This document shows, piece by piece, positions 36,612 through 45,861 of a stretch of 64,000 nt of DNA (position 1 is the stretch's first letter; each line of letters begins with the position of its first letter). The notes beneath the pieces were generated by a model that saw only the letters and a program-made list of their open reading frames with translations, ran no database searches and was not told the origin of the DNA. The stretch comes from Malonomonas sp036526255 (GTDB lineage Bacteria; Desulfobacterota; Desulfuromonadia; Desulfuromonadales; Geopsychrobacteraceae): assembly GCA_036526255.1 (NCBI GenBank), contig DATCYW010000017.1, positions 1 through 64,000 on the forward strand, written 5' to 3'. The position numbers and the translations under genes were made by a program.

Positions 36612-36645
36612 AAAAGAGTCGGCACGCAGCCGGCTCTTTTTTTTT
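36612..36645 (+). terminator. Intrinsic terminator of the rluD-pgeF unit
   Basis: AAGAGTCGGC pairs with GCCGGCTCTT (one G-U) around ACGCA, followed by T9. Confidence 0.9.
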
Positions 36646-36770
36646 GCCAATTTAAGAAGATTTTTAAGCTGTTTGCGCAGAAAAAAGTAAACGACCTGAG
36701 ATTTTTGTCACCATTTGTGTGCAAGGTTCAGATATTTGTCAGGTACTGCGGATAGAATTCACTCCAGTTA

Positions 36771-36854
36771 CTGAAAAACCGGAGCGGGGTGCTAGTTTCG
36801 GAGGGGGGAAGCCCCCATCTTCCAACCGGAGGATGGGGGCTTTCAGTTTTTCAG
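36771..36854. repeat. Nested inverted repeat between pgeF and trkH
   Basis: An outer pair CTGAAAAAC (36771-36779) and GTTTTTCAG (36846-36854) encloses a strong hairpin, AAGCCCCCATC (36809-36819) with GATGGGGGCTT (36832-36842), extended by TCC/GGA. The stretch also has a direct repeat AACCGGAG. It might terminate transcription, but neither strand has a clean long T-run after the stem. It could encode a small RNA or be a dispersed repeat. The remaining bases of the 270-base gap hold the pgeF terminator and nothing else I can support. Confidence 0.55.
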
Positions 36855-36873
36855 GACCCAGTGCTTACGGGAT

Positions 36874-38319
36874 TTACTTTCGCCAGAAGGATGGGAAGAA
36901 CAGTACCAGCACGGTGAACAGCTCCAGTCGGCCCATCAGCATGCAGACAATCAGTACCGATTTGCCGAACGCCGGAATATGGGCAAAGTTATCGACCGGA
37001 CCGACGGTCCCGAGCCCCGGGCCAATATTGGCCAGGCAGGCAACAACCGCCGCACCGCCGGAAACCAGATCCATCCCGCAGGCCGCCATCAGCAGCGAAG
37101 CGGCAACAAAAATTCCAATGAACAGGGCAAAGAAACCAAGGATTGCCTGCATAACATCTTTGTCAACCGGCCGGTTGCCGAGCTTGACCAGTCGCACCGC
37201 ACGGGGGTGGATCAGCCGGAAAACCTGCACCTGTACATGCTTGAAAAGCAGCAGAATTCTGACCACTTTCATGCCGCCGCCGGTTGAGCCGGCACAGCCG
37301 CCGATGAACATCAGCATGATCAATATGTACTGTGCCATGACCGGCCAGCCTTCATAATCCGCAGTACCGAAGCCGGTGGTGGTGATAATCGAACTGACCT
37401 GGAAAATCGAATAGCGCAAGTTGTCGCCGAGGTTGGTGTAGACTCCACCGATCCCATTGAAAAGCATGATCACCAGCGTCGCGACCAGGATGATGGCCAG
37501 ATAGCAGCGGAGCTCTTCGTTGCGGTAAAAATCGCCCAGACGACCGCGCAATATCTGAAAGTGCAGGGTGAAATTAACCCCGGCCAGGATCATGAAAAAG
37601 GTGATGACCGCGTCGATATAACTGCTGTCGTAGGCTGCTACCGAAGTGTTACGGGTGGAAAAACCGCCAGTTGCCAGGGTCGCGAACGAGTGGCAGATGG
37701 CGTCAAAAAAGTTCATCCCGCCGAACATCAGCAGCAGTGTTTCTGTCGCTGTCAGCAGCACATAGGCGCCCCATAACAGCTTTGCGGTATCCTGAATCCG
37801 CGGTTTCAGGCGGTCTGCGGTCGGCCCAGGCACTTCGGCTTTGAACAGCTGCATCCCCCCGACTCCGAGCATCGGCAGGATCGCCAGTGACAGCACGATG
37901 ATCCCCATCCCGCCCAGCCAGTGCGTCAGGGCGCGCCAGAAGTGCAGACTTTTCGGCAGGGCCTCGATGTCGGTCAGGATGGTCGAACCGGTGGTGGTAA
38001 AGCCGCTCATGGTTTCGAAGCAGGCATCCAGCGGTGAGGGGATGGCGCCGGAAAGCAGATAGGGCAGCGCGCCGAAAATGGCGAAAAAGGTCCAGGCGAA
38101 GGTCACTACGGCGAAGCCGTCGCGGACGGAGAGCTCGGCACGGCACTTGACCAGGCGGAACATCAGACCGCCGACCGTCAGGCAGATGAGCGCTGAAAGC
38201 AAAAAAGCCGGCCAGGCACCGTCATCGTAATAAAAGGAGAACGGCAGCGGCAGCAGCAGGGTTGCGGCCAAAAACAGCAGCAGCGCGCCGAGAATTCGGG
38301 TGGTCAGCAGCAGGTTCAT
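36874..38319 (-). CDS. trkH: Potassium uptake protein TrkH
   Basis: 481 residues with about ten hydrophobic helices. Pore-loop glycine signatures are seen as TGFTTTGSTILTD-like near residue 110, ATGGFSTRN near 220, ITTTGFGTADYE near 315 and GGCAGSTGGGMKV near 340. It is the membrane subunit of the Trk K+ system and is gated by TrkA. The ATG follows trkA closely (the genes are two bases apart), so they form an operon. Confidence 0.95.
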   Translation of the reverse strand: MNLLLTTRILGALLLFLAATLLLPLPFSFYYDDGAWPAFLLSALICLTVGGLMFRLVKCRAELSVRDGFAVVTFAWTFFAIFGALPYLLSGAIPSPLDACFETMSGFTTTGSTILTDIEALPKSLHFWRALTHWLGGMGIIVLSLAILPMLGVGGMQLFKAEVPGPTADRLKPRIQDTAKLLWGAYVLLTATETLLLMFGGMNFFDAICHSFATLATGGFSTRNTSVAAYDSSYIDAVITFFMILAGVNFTLHFQILRGRLGDFYRNEELRCYLAIILVATLVIMLFNGIGGVYTNLGDNLRYSIFQVSSIITTTGFGTADYEGWPVMAQYILIMLMFIGGCAGSTGGGMKVVRILLLFKHVQVQVFRLIHPRAVRLVKLGNRPVDKDVMQAILGFFALFIGIFVAASLLMAACGMDLVSGGAAVVACLANIGPGLGTVGPVDNFAHIPAFGKSVLIVCMLMGRLELFTVLVLFFPSFWRK

Positions 38320-38321
38320 TG

Positions 38322-39674
38322 TTAAGAGAAGAACCTTTCGACTTTCTGCAAGGCTTCCGGAAGGGCGAAGATCAGCACCCGGTCGCCACTTCGCAGCTGA
38401 CTTTCACCGGTCGGAATTTCATAACTGCTGTTATGGACAATGGCCCCGATGATTGCGCCGCGTGGAAAGTGCAGCGCTCGCAGCGGGATGTTTAACAGGC
38501 CGCTGCTCTCTTTGATTTCAATCTCCAGGACCTCCGAATTGCTCCCATCTACGGCGGTCAGCGAGATGATGTCGCCACGACGGACGAATTTCAGGATCGC
38601 TCCGGCAGCGGCAAGGCGCGGTGAAACGCAGGCGTCGATCCCCAGATCAGAAGCCAACCCGAGCAGCTCCGGTTGGCTGACCAGCGCCAGAGTCCGGCGC
38701 ACCCGATGTTGCCTTGCGAGCAGGCAGGTCAGGATGTTGGTCTCGTCATTCTGGGTGACCGCGATAAATACATCCGCGTCCGCCAGCCCTTCATCCAGCA
38801 GGGTAGAAACATCAAGTCCGTCGGTGTTTAGCACGACGGTCTTGTTCAGCTTTTCAGCCAGCTTGTGACAGCGATCTTCATTCTTTTCAATCAGCTTGGT
38901 GTTGAAACGAAGATCCTCCAGGCTCTGCGCCACCTGCACGCCGATCCGGCTGCCGCCGAGCACGAAGGCCCGGTGGGTCGATTTGGCCTCAACTTTTTCC
39001 GACTGCAACAGGTAGTTGATGGCCGGCAGTTCGCGGTGATGGGCAAAAATATAGATACGGTCGCCGCTCTGGATAATGTCATCACCGCGCGGAATAATGG
39101 TGTCACTGCCGCGGTTGATGGCGACGACGACGAATTTATACATGCCGCGCAGCTCGCCCAGCTCGGCCAGCGTCAGATCGCACAAGGGGCTGGAGGGGGT
39201 GATCCGGTAGCCCTGAAAGTGAATCTGACCTTCGGCAAATTCTGCAACATCGAAAGCCCTGGCGCTGCAGGCCAGTTTGGAGAGTTCCTCGGCCACCGCA
39301 TCTTCGGGGTTGATCAGCAGATCGATGCCGAGCTTTTCCTTGGAGAGGATTGCCTTACTGTTTGAAAATTCGATGCTCTTGGTGCGGGCGACGCGGGTTT
39401 TGACCTGATATTCGCGCGCCAGCAGGCAGGCAAGGATATTGACTTCATCCTTGTTGGTAACGGCGATAAAGATATCGGTGGTTTTGATCCCCGCCTGTTC
39501 CAGCATTTCGGCACTGGCGCCGTTACCGGTGACGCCGAGAACGTTCAGTCGGTCCTGGGCCCGCTCGACCTTCTCCTCGTCCTGGTCAATCAGGGTCACT
39601 TCATGCCCTTCGCGGGACAGTCGGTCGCAAAGGAAGTAGCCAACCTGCCCGGCGCCGACGATAAGGATTTTCAT
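38322..39674 (-). CDS. trkA: Trk potassium regulator TrkA
   Basis: 450 residues with two RCK modules. Each has a Rossmann NAD-binding start (KILIVGAGQVGYFL at residue 1, AFVLGGSRIGVQVAQ near 230) and a TrkA_C domain (about 140-220 and 370-450). It binds NAD/NADH or nucleotides and gates TrkH. It is the first gene of the trkAH pair. The 117-base gap to the divergent HNH gene must hold both promoters, but I see no convincing hexamers. Confidence 0.95.
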   Translation of the reverse strand: MKILIVGAGQVGYFLCDRLSREGHEVTLIDQDEEKVERAQDRLNVLGVTGNGASAEMLEQAGIKTTDIFIAVTNKDEVNILACLLAREYQVKTRVARTKSIEFSNSKAILSKEKLGIDLLINPEDAVAEELSKLACSARAFDVAEFAEGQIHFQGYRITPSSPLCDLTLAELGELRGMYKFVVVAINRGSDTIIPRGDDIIQSGDRIYIFAHHRELPAINYLLQSEKVEAKSTHRAFVLGGSRIGVQVAQSLEDLRFNTKLIEKNEDRCHKLAEKLNKTVVLNTDGLDVSTLLDEGLADADVFIAVTQNDETNILTCLLARQHRVRRTLALVSQPELLGLASDLGIDACVSPRLAAAGAILKFVRRGDIISLTAVDGSNSEVLEIEIKESSGLLNIPLRALHFPRGAIIGAIVHNSSYEIPTGESQLRSGDRVLIFALPEALQKVERFFS

Positions 39675-39791
39675 GGATGATCCCTTTTACAGAAGCTGTA
39701 TTCACACGCGAAAAGACGCCCGCCAAGATCGCATAAAATGCACATTTGTGCAATAATGCCGACCTCAGTTAAGGGAGGTCGAGAGCGTATT

Positions 39792-40094
39792 ATGGATGAT
39801 TTTTCTATCGATGTGGATGATGCAACCATCCGTCGGGAGCGCGAAAAAGCCCGCGAGTTGCGCAAGCAAGGCTGGTGGCAGAGCCGAGTTTCCAGAGGAG
39901 TTTGTCATTATTGCGAACAGCAGGTGCCGGCGAAAGAGCTGACTCTGGATCACATCTTGCCGCTGGCGCGTGGCGGCCGCAGCACCAAGGGGAATTGTGT
40001 CCCGGCCTGCAAAGAGTGCAACAACCAGAAAAAAAATCTGCTGCCGCTGGAGTGGGAGGAGCACTTGCAGAGGCTGAAAGACCGGTCGCAGTAA
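39792..40094 (+). CDS. HNH endonuclease domain protein
   Basis: 100 residues. The HNH/zinc core is CHYCEQQVPAKELTLDHILP followed by GGRSTKGNCVPACKECN: two CxxC pairs plus the histidine-asparagine-type active site in LDHILPLARGG. The N-terminus is acidic (MDDFSIDVDD), followed by a basic helix. Standalone HNH proteins of this size are common in this group with unknown role. The ATG at 39792 is the first good start, with GAGAG ahead; GGAGG lies further up. It ends at a 19-bp terminator. Confidence 0.88.
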   Translation: MDDFSIDVDDATIRREREKARELRKQGWWQSRVSRGVCHYCEQQVPAKELTLDHILPLARGGRSTKGNCVPACKECNNQKKNLLPLEWEEHLQRLKDRSQ

Positions 40095-40102
40095 CAATCA
40101 AT

Positions 40103-40145
40103 AAACAACAAAGCGGCTGCCTGACTGGCAGCCGCTTTGTTGTTT
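40103..40145. terminator. Bidirectional intrinsic terminator
   Basis: A 19-bp perfect stem (40103-40121 with 40127-40145) serves the HNH gene and the convergent glycogen operon. Confidence 0.92.
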
Positions 40146-40150
40146 CAGTC

Positions 40151-43100
40151 TCAGGCCGCCGGCATCTGCCGGTAATTGCGGGCCTTGGTATAGAGCTCCT
40201 GATACTGCTCTGCTGATTTTGTCCAGCTGAAATCCTGGGTCATCCCGCGTTTGACCAGCGTCAGCCAGCGGCTGCGTTGCGGGTAGATAGCCAGGGCGCG
40301 GTCGATGGCTTCCAGCAACTGCGCCGGCTCGGATTTCTCAAAGATAAAGCCATACCCCTGGCGCGGGTGCGCATCGACATCCAGCACCGTGTCAGCCAGT
40401 CCGCCGGTGTTGCGGACCACCGGCAGGGCGCCGTAGGTCAGGGAGATCATCTGCGTCAGTCCGCAGGGCTCATACAGGCTGGGCACCAGCAGCAGATCGC
40501 TGGCGGCATAGACCCGGTGTGAGAGGTTTTCGTCAAAGCCGAGGTTGATCGATACCTTGCCGGGATATTTACCTGCCTGGGCGCCCCAGAACGCCATCGC
40601 GTCCTGATTGCCGGAGCCGAGCAGGACGAACTGGACGTCGCGGGTCAGCAGGTCGCCCCAGATCTTTTCCACCAGGTCGATCCCCTTTTGCCGGTCGAGC
40701 CGGCTGACCAGGGCGATAATCGGCACATCATGGCGCTGCTCCAGCCCCAACTCCTTCTGCAGTAACCGCTTGCAGGCGCGCTTGCCGTTCAGGTTTTCCG
40801 CGTTAAAGGCGGTCGGCAGCGCCGTATCCAGCGCCGGGTCCCAGCTGCGGCGGTCCAGCCCGTTGATGATGCCGTGCAGATCCTCTTTGCGCTGCTGCAG
40901 TATCCCCTCAAAGCCGTGCCCCTGTTCGGCGCTCTGAATTTCCCGGCAGTAGGTCGGCGACACCGTGTTGATCACGTCGGCATAGTTGATCCCGCCTTTG
41001 AGCGCGGAAATGTTGCCGAAATACTCCATTCCTTGTGCGGAGGCCAGTGAACTGTCCATCCCCAGCAGACGCAGCGTGTCCAGCGGGAAGGTGCCCTGAT
41101 AGCCGAGATTGTGGATGGTCAGCAGGGTGGCGATTGACGAATAAAAGGGGTTGTGGCGCAGCTCTGTTCTCAGCAGCGCGGGGATAAAGCTGGTCTGCCA
41201 GTCGTGAATATGGATGACGTCCGGCCGGAAATCGAGCCGCTTGATCATCTCCAGAACCGCGCGACAGAAAAAGCCGAACCGCAGACTGTTGTCGGCGTAA
41301 TCCCCTTCAGCAGTGCCGTAGAGTGGATCGCGGTCGAAAAATTCCGGACAATCGATAAACCAGTAGGGGACGCCATCGTGCGAGGCCTGCTTGAGGCTGC
41401 CCCGATAGGCGGTGCCGTCAAGGGTCACTTCAACACTTTTGCGCCCTTTGCGCAGACTGACGCCGCTGCGTTCGGCGGAGCGGTGGCCAGGGAGGATGAC
41501 CCTTACATCGTGGCCTAACTGGCGCAACGCGCGCGGCAACGATCCGGCAACATCGGCAAGTCCGCCGGTCTTGGCAAAGGGGGTCGCTTCGGGGGTGACA
41601 AAGAGAATCTTCATTGAGGTAGTGCCTCCTGAGACTGAAGGCAGGGCCGGTTTATCCGGTTCCGCACCTTCGAGGCACTGCAAAAAAATATCCACCTGAT
41701 AGTCGGATTTTGCTGCATAGGCAACGACAGTCCGACGGTTAATTAATAATTCATCTATAATTTGTGATAACTCATCAAGATCAGCGGAATTGTCTTTATA
41801 AGAATGAAAGATTAAAAATTGAAAAAAGATGCCAAGAGAGCTGTTCAGGGCCTGCTGGTCGAACCAGTCTACTTCATTATAATAATTACATTTGAGGAGT
41901 TTTCGCCAGTCTCTCCGGTTAAATAACCGGTCCAATGGCGGGTACAGTTTCTCAGGGGTCAGATTTTCGCTGTTGATTAATCGGTCATCCAACCCTTGCA
42001 GCGCGGCAAAGTCGCCCTCCAGTGCATCCGAAAAATGGCTTCTGAAGGAGATCTGCAGCAGCTGTTCAGGGTCGTAACCTTTCTGCTGTAATTGCTCCAA
42101 CTCTGTCATCGCCCGCTTGACGCAATCACGGAAAGATTTCTGCGCTGCCGTCGGTTCTTCAAGTTCAAGCAGCTGTTGGCAGACGGCGGCGAAAGGCTCA
42201 AGTGGTAGCGCGGCATGGTCGGTCCAGAGGTTGCGACGTCCGCTGCTGCCATGGCGTTGCCAGAGCTGTTGCCAGCGGCCATCCTGATCCCGGACTGCGG
42301 TGAAGTCGGTGAAGACGTGGTGACAGTAAGGGGGCAGGCTAAAGGTGCCGCCTGCGCGCATGGCGGCGGTCGGTTGCAGGTGCTGAAGCCCTGAAGCCAG
42401 ATCGGTCAAGAGGATAAAGTCGCTCCGCTGGTCAATATTGCAGGCTGCGGCAACGCCCTGTTGCTTTGCATCGGCGCGGGGAGCCGGTTCAGCGACCCGG
42501 CCGTTGATCTGCAGTGGTGAATTATTACAGAGGATCAGAACCTGTTGTTGCGCCAGGCGATTGCTGTAGGCAAAGACGTTCTCTTCGACGCCGTAGTCGG
42601 AAACAAAATCATAGAGCTGGAAATCCGTAGCACCGCTGAACAGGGCCCGCTTACGCAGCAGCGGGAAGGTCTCACGCTGGTGTCTGTTCAACAAGTGCTG
42701 ATCGGCCTGTTCCTGCCAGCGCGGCGTCAGGTACTCCATGCCGTACTTCTCGCTAAAGCCTTCGATCTGGCCGTGACCGAACATCGGCAGCCCCGGCATG
42801 GTCGCCAGCATGGTCGCTACGCAAAAATATTTGTCATCTTTACCGAATTGCTCGATCGCCGGTTTTTCATCCGGATTGCTCATGAAATTGACAAAGCGCT
42901 GTAGGATCGCCGGATCGAAAGAAAGAATATTCTTGATGGTCTGCCGGTACTTGGCGTTCTCCTCGCGCTTCAGCATGTTCATAAAGGCGCTGTTGTAGAC
43001 GCGGTGCATGCCGAGGGTGCGGACGAAGTAGCCCTCCATCAGCCAAAAGGCCTCAGCGACCAGCAGGGTGTCGGGGGCTTCCTGACGGACCCGGTCGACC

Positions 43101-44794
43101 AGTTCACGCCAGAATTCAAGTGGGAAGAACCGATTGAATTCTTCCTGCGGCAAGGCATGGTCGGCGCGCGATGGTACCCCGGCGCCACCGCCTGGCAGTG
43201 GGAACCAGAGCCGCTGGAAGTGCTTTTTCGCCAGCGTCATGGCCGCGTCGAAGCGGATGACCCGGAAGCGTTTTGCCACCGACAGGATCAGCTGGATCAT
43301 GGTTTCGCGCACCTGCGGCAGCAGGTAGTTCAGCTGGGCGGTGTCGTTCCACGGCAGGTGGGTGCCGTCGTTGCCGTGATAGAGGTAGCGCACTTCGCCG
43401 CTGTGATGATTCAGGTAACGACAGGTGACCGCCGCTTCGCTGTGGTCGTAGTAGCCGTCCTCGATCTGTACCGTAAAATCGCCGTCCTCACTCAGGTCCG
43501 GGCCGGTGTAACGGTAGCCGGGGTAGGGGGGATGACTCAGCTGGATGAACCAGTCGGGGTGTTCTTTGACCCAGGCTGAATCGATGCCGGTGTGATTGGT
43601 GACCACGTCGCAGGCCAGATCGATGCCGCGTTGCCGGCAGCGCCCACGCAGGTTTTCCAGCGCCGCGTCGCCGCCCAGATCCTCGGCAATCTTATAGTCG
43701 TGGATGGCATAGGCCGAGGCCGCCACCTGCAGCTGTCCGCAGAGCTGTTTGATTTTCTGCGAGGCTCTGGAGCGTTGCCAGATGCCGATCAGCCAGAGAC
43801 TGTTGAAGCCGTTACCGGCAATTTCATTCAGCTCCGCGTCGGGGATCTGGTCGAGGCGATAGATGTGCTGACCGTACTTGTCCGACAGCTGATGCAGCCA
43901 GACGTAAATGGTTTTGGCCAGCAGGACGGTGCGTGGCATCCAGTCGAGATCGGCGGTGAAGTTCGCAAACTCGGCATTCAGATAGTTGGCCGGATCGAGC
44001 GTGGTGGTCGCAACTTCGCCTGGATGGCCCGGGCGATGTCCTTCCTGTTCATAATGGCTGATTGAGTCGGAGATCTGCGCCAGCAGCTCGGCAGGCAGTA
44101 TGCCGCTCCAGGTCTTTTGCAGCAACAGCAGCTGCTCGCGCAGCGATTTGCTGCTTTGCAACGGCTTCAGCAAGCGCTCCAGCAAGGAATCAGGCAGATG
44201 GCCATAGCCATCATCAACTTCTGGCAGCGCCAGATCGATCTGCTGCAGCGCCAGATGATACTGGGTGGTCTGTTGCAGTTGCAGCTCTTCACGCTGAAAG
44301 AGCGGCGCGGCTGACTGCAGCGCCGGGTTCTGGCTCTGAACGCGCAGCAGAAACAGTTCGAGCAGCAGTTCATCCAGTTTGCCCAGCTGTTCAAGTTGCC
44401 GCAGCAGTTGACCGATGTCGCTCTGCCCCAGGCTGATCGGAACCGTGGGGAACAGTTTGAGGAATGCCGAAAAAAGAGTTTCCAGTTGTGGCAGTTCCAG
44501 CGAACTGTCGGTCAGCATCACGCGGTTGCGGAACGTTTTACAGTTGCGGCTGGCCAGATAGTGTCGGCCAATCTGCAGCAGCACCCGGTTCAGGGTTGCC
44601 CAGAGATCCAGTTCGCCGGCGGTCGGCGCCGCTGCCGATTGTTCGCGCAGGTGATCAGCGATCAGATGCAAGAAATAGGTGCGCCCGGGCGGCGGCGATT
44701 GACGGAACTGCTCGGTCAGTTGCAATTGCTGCCAGAGGTTCTGGCCGCATTGGACGCCGAGCGGGTAGTGTGCTTGTCTTAAAAAATCATTCAT
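40151..44794 (-). CDS. glgA: GH13 alpha-amylase-like / glycogen synthase GlgA fusion
   Basis: 1547 residues. Residues 1-330 are helical and unassigned. A GH13 barrel (about 330-730) shows DVVTNHTG (near 395), nucleophile Asp in RFDAAMTL (near 512), acid Glu in LLVAEAFW (near 578) and NPDE (near 641) for the third acid. Residues 730-1060 are unassigned, with an AT-rich stretch near their end. Residues 1061-1547 are a complete GlgA: KILFVTPEATPFAKTGGLADVAG, the ADP-glucose loop and SLYEPCGLTQM. There is no stop between the halves, yet ATG at 41614 has AGGAGG ten bases upstream, so a 487-residue GlgA could also be made alone. Other glgA genes in bacteria are unfused. It is last in the operon, four bases after the galT-like gene. 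Confidence 0.9.
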   Translation of the reverse strand: MNDFLRQAHYPLGVQCGQNLWQQLQLTEQFRQSPPPGRTYFLHLIADHLREQSAAAPTAGELDLWATLNRVLLQIGRHYLASRNCKTFRNRVMLTDSSLELPQLETLFSAFLKLFPTVPISLGQSDIGQLLRQLEQLGKLDELLLELFLLRVQSQNPALQSAAPLFQREELQLQQTTQYHLALQQIDLALPEVDDGYGHLPDSLLERLLKPLQSSKSLREQLLLLQKTWSGILPAELLAQISDSISHYEQEGHRPGHPGEVATTTLDPANYLNAEFANFTADLDWMPRTVLLAKTIYVWLHQLSDKYGQHIYRLDQIPDAELNEIAGNGFNSLWLIGIWQRSRASQKIKQLCGQLQVAASAYAIHDYKIAEDLGGDAALENLRGRCRQRGIDLACDVVTNHTGIDSAWVKEHPDWFIQLSHPPYPGYRYTGPDLSEDGDFTVQIEDGYYDHSEAAVTCRYLNHHSGEVRYLYHGNDGTHLPWNDTAQLNYLLPQVRETMIQLILSVAKRFRVIRFDAAMTLAKKHFQRLWFPLPGGGAGVPSRADHALPQEEFNRFFPLEFWRELVDRVRQEAPDTLLVAEAFWLMEGYFVRTLGMHRVYNSAFMNMLKREENAKYRQTIKNILSFDPAILQRFVNFMSNPDEKPAIEQFGKDDKYFCVATMLATMPGLPMFGHGQIEGFSEKYGMEYLTPRWQEQADQHLLNRHQRETFPLLRKRALFSGATDFQLYDFVSDYGVEENVFAYSNRLAQQQVLILCNNSPLQINGRVAEPAPRADAKQQGVAAACNIDQRSDFILLTDLASGLQHLQPTAAMRAGGTFSLPPYCHHVFTDFTAVRDQDGRWQQLWQRHGSSGRRNLWTDHAALPLEPFAAVCQQLLELEEPTAAQKSFRDCVKRAMTELEQLQQKGYDPEQLLQISFRSHFSDALEGDFAALQGLDDRLINSENLTPEKLYPPLDRLFNRRDWRKLLKCNYYNEVDWFDQQALNSSLGIFFQFLIFHSYKDNSADLDELSQIIDELLINRRTVVAYAAKSDYQVDIFLQCLEGAEPDKPALPSVSGGTTSMKILFVTPEATPFAKTGGLADVAGSLPRALRQLGHDVRVILPGHRSAERSGVSLRKGRKSVEVTLDGTAYRGSLKQASHDGVPYWFIDCPEFFDRDPLYGTAEGDYADNSLRFGFFCRAVLEMIKRLDFRPDVIHIHDWQTSFIPALLRTELRHNPFYSSIATLLTIHNLGYQGTFPLDTLRLLGMDSSLASAQGMEYFGNISALKGGINYADVINTVSPTYCREIQSAEQGHGFEGILQQRKEDLHGIINGLDRRSWDPALDTALPTAFNAENLNGKRACKRLLQKELGLEQRHDVPIIALVSRLDRQKGIDLVEKIWGDLLTRDVQFVLLGSGNQDAMAFWGAQAGKYPGKVSINLGFDENLSHRVYAASDLLLVPSLYEPCGLTQMISLTYGALPVVRNTGGLADTVLDVDAHPRQGYGFIFEKSEPAQLLEAIDRALAIYPQRSRWLTLVKRGMTQDFSWTKSAEQYQELYTKARNYRQMPAA
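41625..41630 (-). promoter_or_regulatory. Internal ribosome-binding site for standalone GlgA
   Basis: AGGAGG lies ten bases ahead of the ATG at 41614, within the in-frame GH13-GlgA coding sequence. That ATG is exactly where free glycogen synthases begin (MKILFVTPEATPFAKTGG). Confidence 0.6.
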
Positions 44795-44798
44795 AGGT

Positions 44799-45839
44799 TC
44801 AGTAAGTCACCGTTGGGTCTGAATTACGCAGAAATTCTGCCGCTTCTTCAGGGGGAGTCGGATTGATCTGGAAGCCGGAGCCCCATTCGAAACCGGCCAC
44901 GCGGGTCAGTTTCGGAGCGATTTCAATGTGCCAATGGTAATCGGCCGGCAAGGATGCCCAGTAGTCGGGGCGTCCCCAGCGCAGGTGCATCGGCGGCGCG
45001 CTGTGGAGGATAAAGGAGTAGGGCGGATCGCGCAGCACCGTACGCAGTCGCCGCAGGGTGTCACGCAGGGTATCGGCCAGCAGCAACAGTTGCTGATCGG
45101 TCTGCAGGGTGTAATCGTGGCTGTGGTCAAGTGGCGCAATCATCAGTTCAAATGGCACGCTTGACGCGAAAGGAGCGTAAACGAGAAAATTTCCGTCGTC
45201 ACGCACGACCCGGTCTTTGCTGTTGCGCTCCTGACTGAGCAGGTCACAGATCAGACAGCGCTGCTTGCGCTCGAAGTGTTCGCGGCAGGCCGCCAGTTCG
45301 TTGGCAACCAGCGGCGGAATCAGTGGCACTGCGATCAGTTGCGAGTGTGAATGGGGGACGTTGGCCGCGGCCTCGACGCCGTAATTTTTAAACACAAACA
45401 GGTAACGGAAACGACTGTCATTACGCAGATCGAGCATCCGGGTGCGGAAGGCTTTCAGCACCTCGGCGATTTCCTCGGCTGTCAGATCGGCCATGCTGCG
45501 TTCGTGGTCGGGATGCTCAATAATCACCTCGTGGGCACCGATCCCGTTCATCCGGTCGTAAAGCCCCTCGGCCTGATTGTTCAGTTCCCCTTCAATCCGC
45601 AGTGCCGGGAACTTGTTCGGGATCACCCTGACCTGCCAGCCGGGTTGATTCGCTTTGCTGGTGTTCGGACGGTAGGCGTAGATCTCCGGTGGGGTTTTTG
45701 CTTCATTGCCGTTGCAGAACGGGCAGGAGGCCATTTCGACCTGGCTGCGCTGTTGGATAAAATCCTGCGGCCGCCGGCTGCGCCCCTGGGTGATGATGGT
45801 CCAGTTGTTCTTCAATGGATCCCAGCGTAATTCTGACAC
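44799..45839 (-). CDS. galT: GalT-like nucleotidyltransferase (HIT superfamily)
   Basis: 346 residues, full-length for GalT. The N-terminal zinc pair is in CPFCNGNEAKTPPE (near 39-42); further zinc or structural residues follow CLICDLL near 195. The active-site loop reads NVPHSHSQLIA (near 160), that is His-Ser-His instead of the His-Pro-His of classic galactose-1-phosphate uridylyltransferase. The HIT-family nucleophile is the second His. In this alpha-glucan operon an ADP-glucose or UDP-glucose transferase role is as likely as galactose metabolism. No galK or galE is near. Confidence 0.85.
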   Translation of the reverse strand: MSELRWDPLKNNWTIITQGRSRRPQDFIQQRSQVEMASCPFCNGNEAKTPPEIYAYRPNTSKANQPGWQVRVIPNKFPALRIEGELNNQAEGLYDRMNGIGAHEVIIEHPDHERSMADLTAEEIAEVLKAFRTRMLDLRNDSRFRYLFVFKNYGVEAAANVPHSHSQLIAVPLIPPLVANELAACREHFERKQRCLICDLLSQERNSKDRVVRDDGNFLVYAPFASSVPFELMIAPLDHSHDYTLQTDQQLLLLADTLRDTLRRLRTVLRDPPYSFILHSAPPMHLRWGRPDYWASLPADYHWHIEIAPKLTRVAGFEWGSGFQINPTPPEEAAEFLRNSDPTVTY

Positions 45840-45861
45840 GTCACTATCCTTTCTCTGTCGA

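Noticed and set aside
36771..36854. Cyclic di-GMP or other known riboswitch
   Set aside because: No conserved aptamer core is seen, and no plus-strand gene follows; the hairpins are simple nested repeats.
41600..41700. Frameshift or sequencing error creating the GH13-GlgA fusion
   Set aside because: Both halves are in the same frame with no motif loss at the joint, so an indel is not required. A lost stop codon remains possible and is noted as a test.
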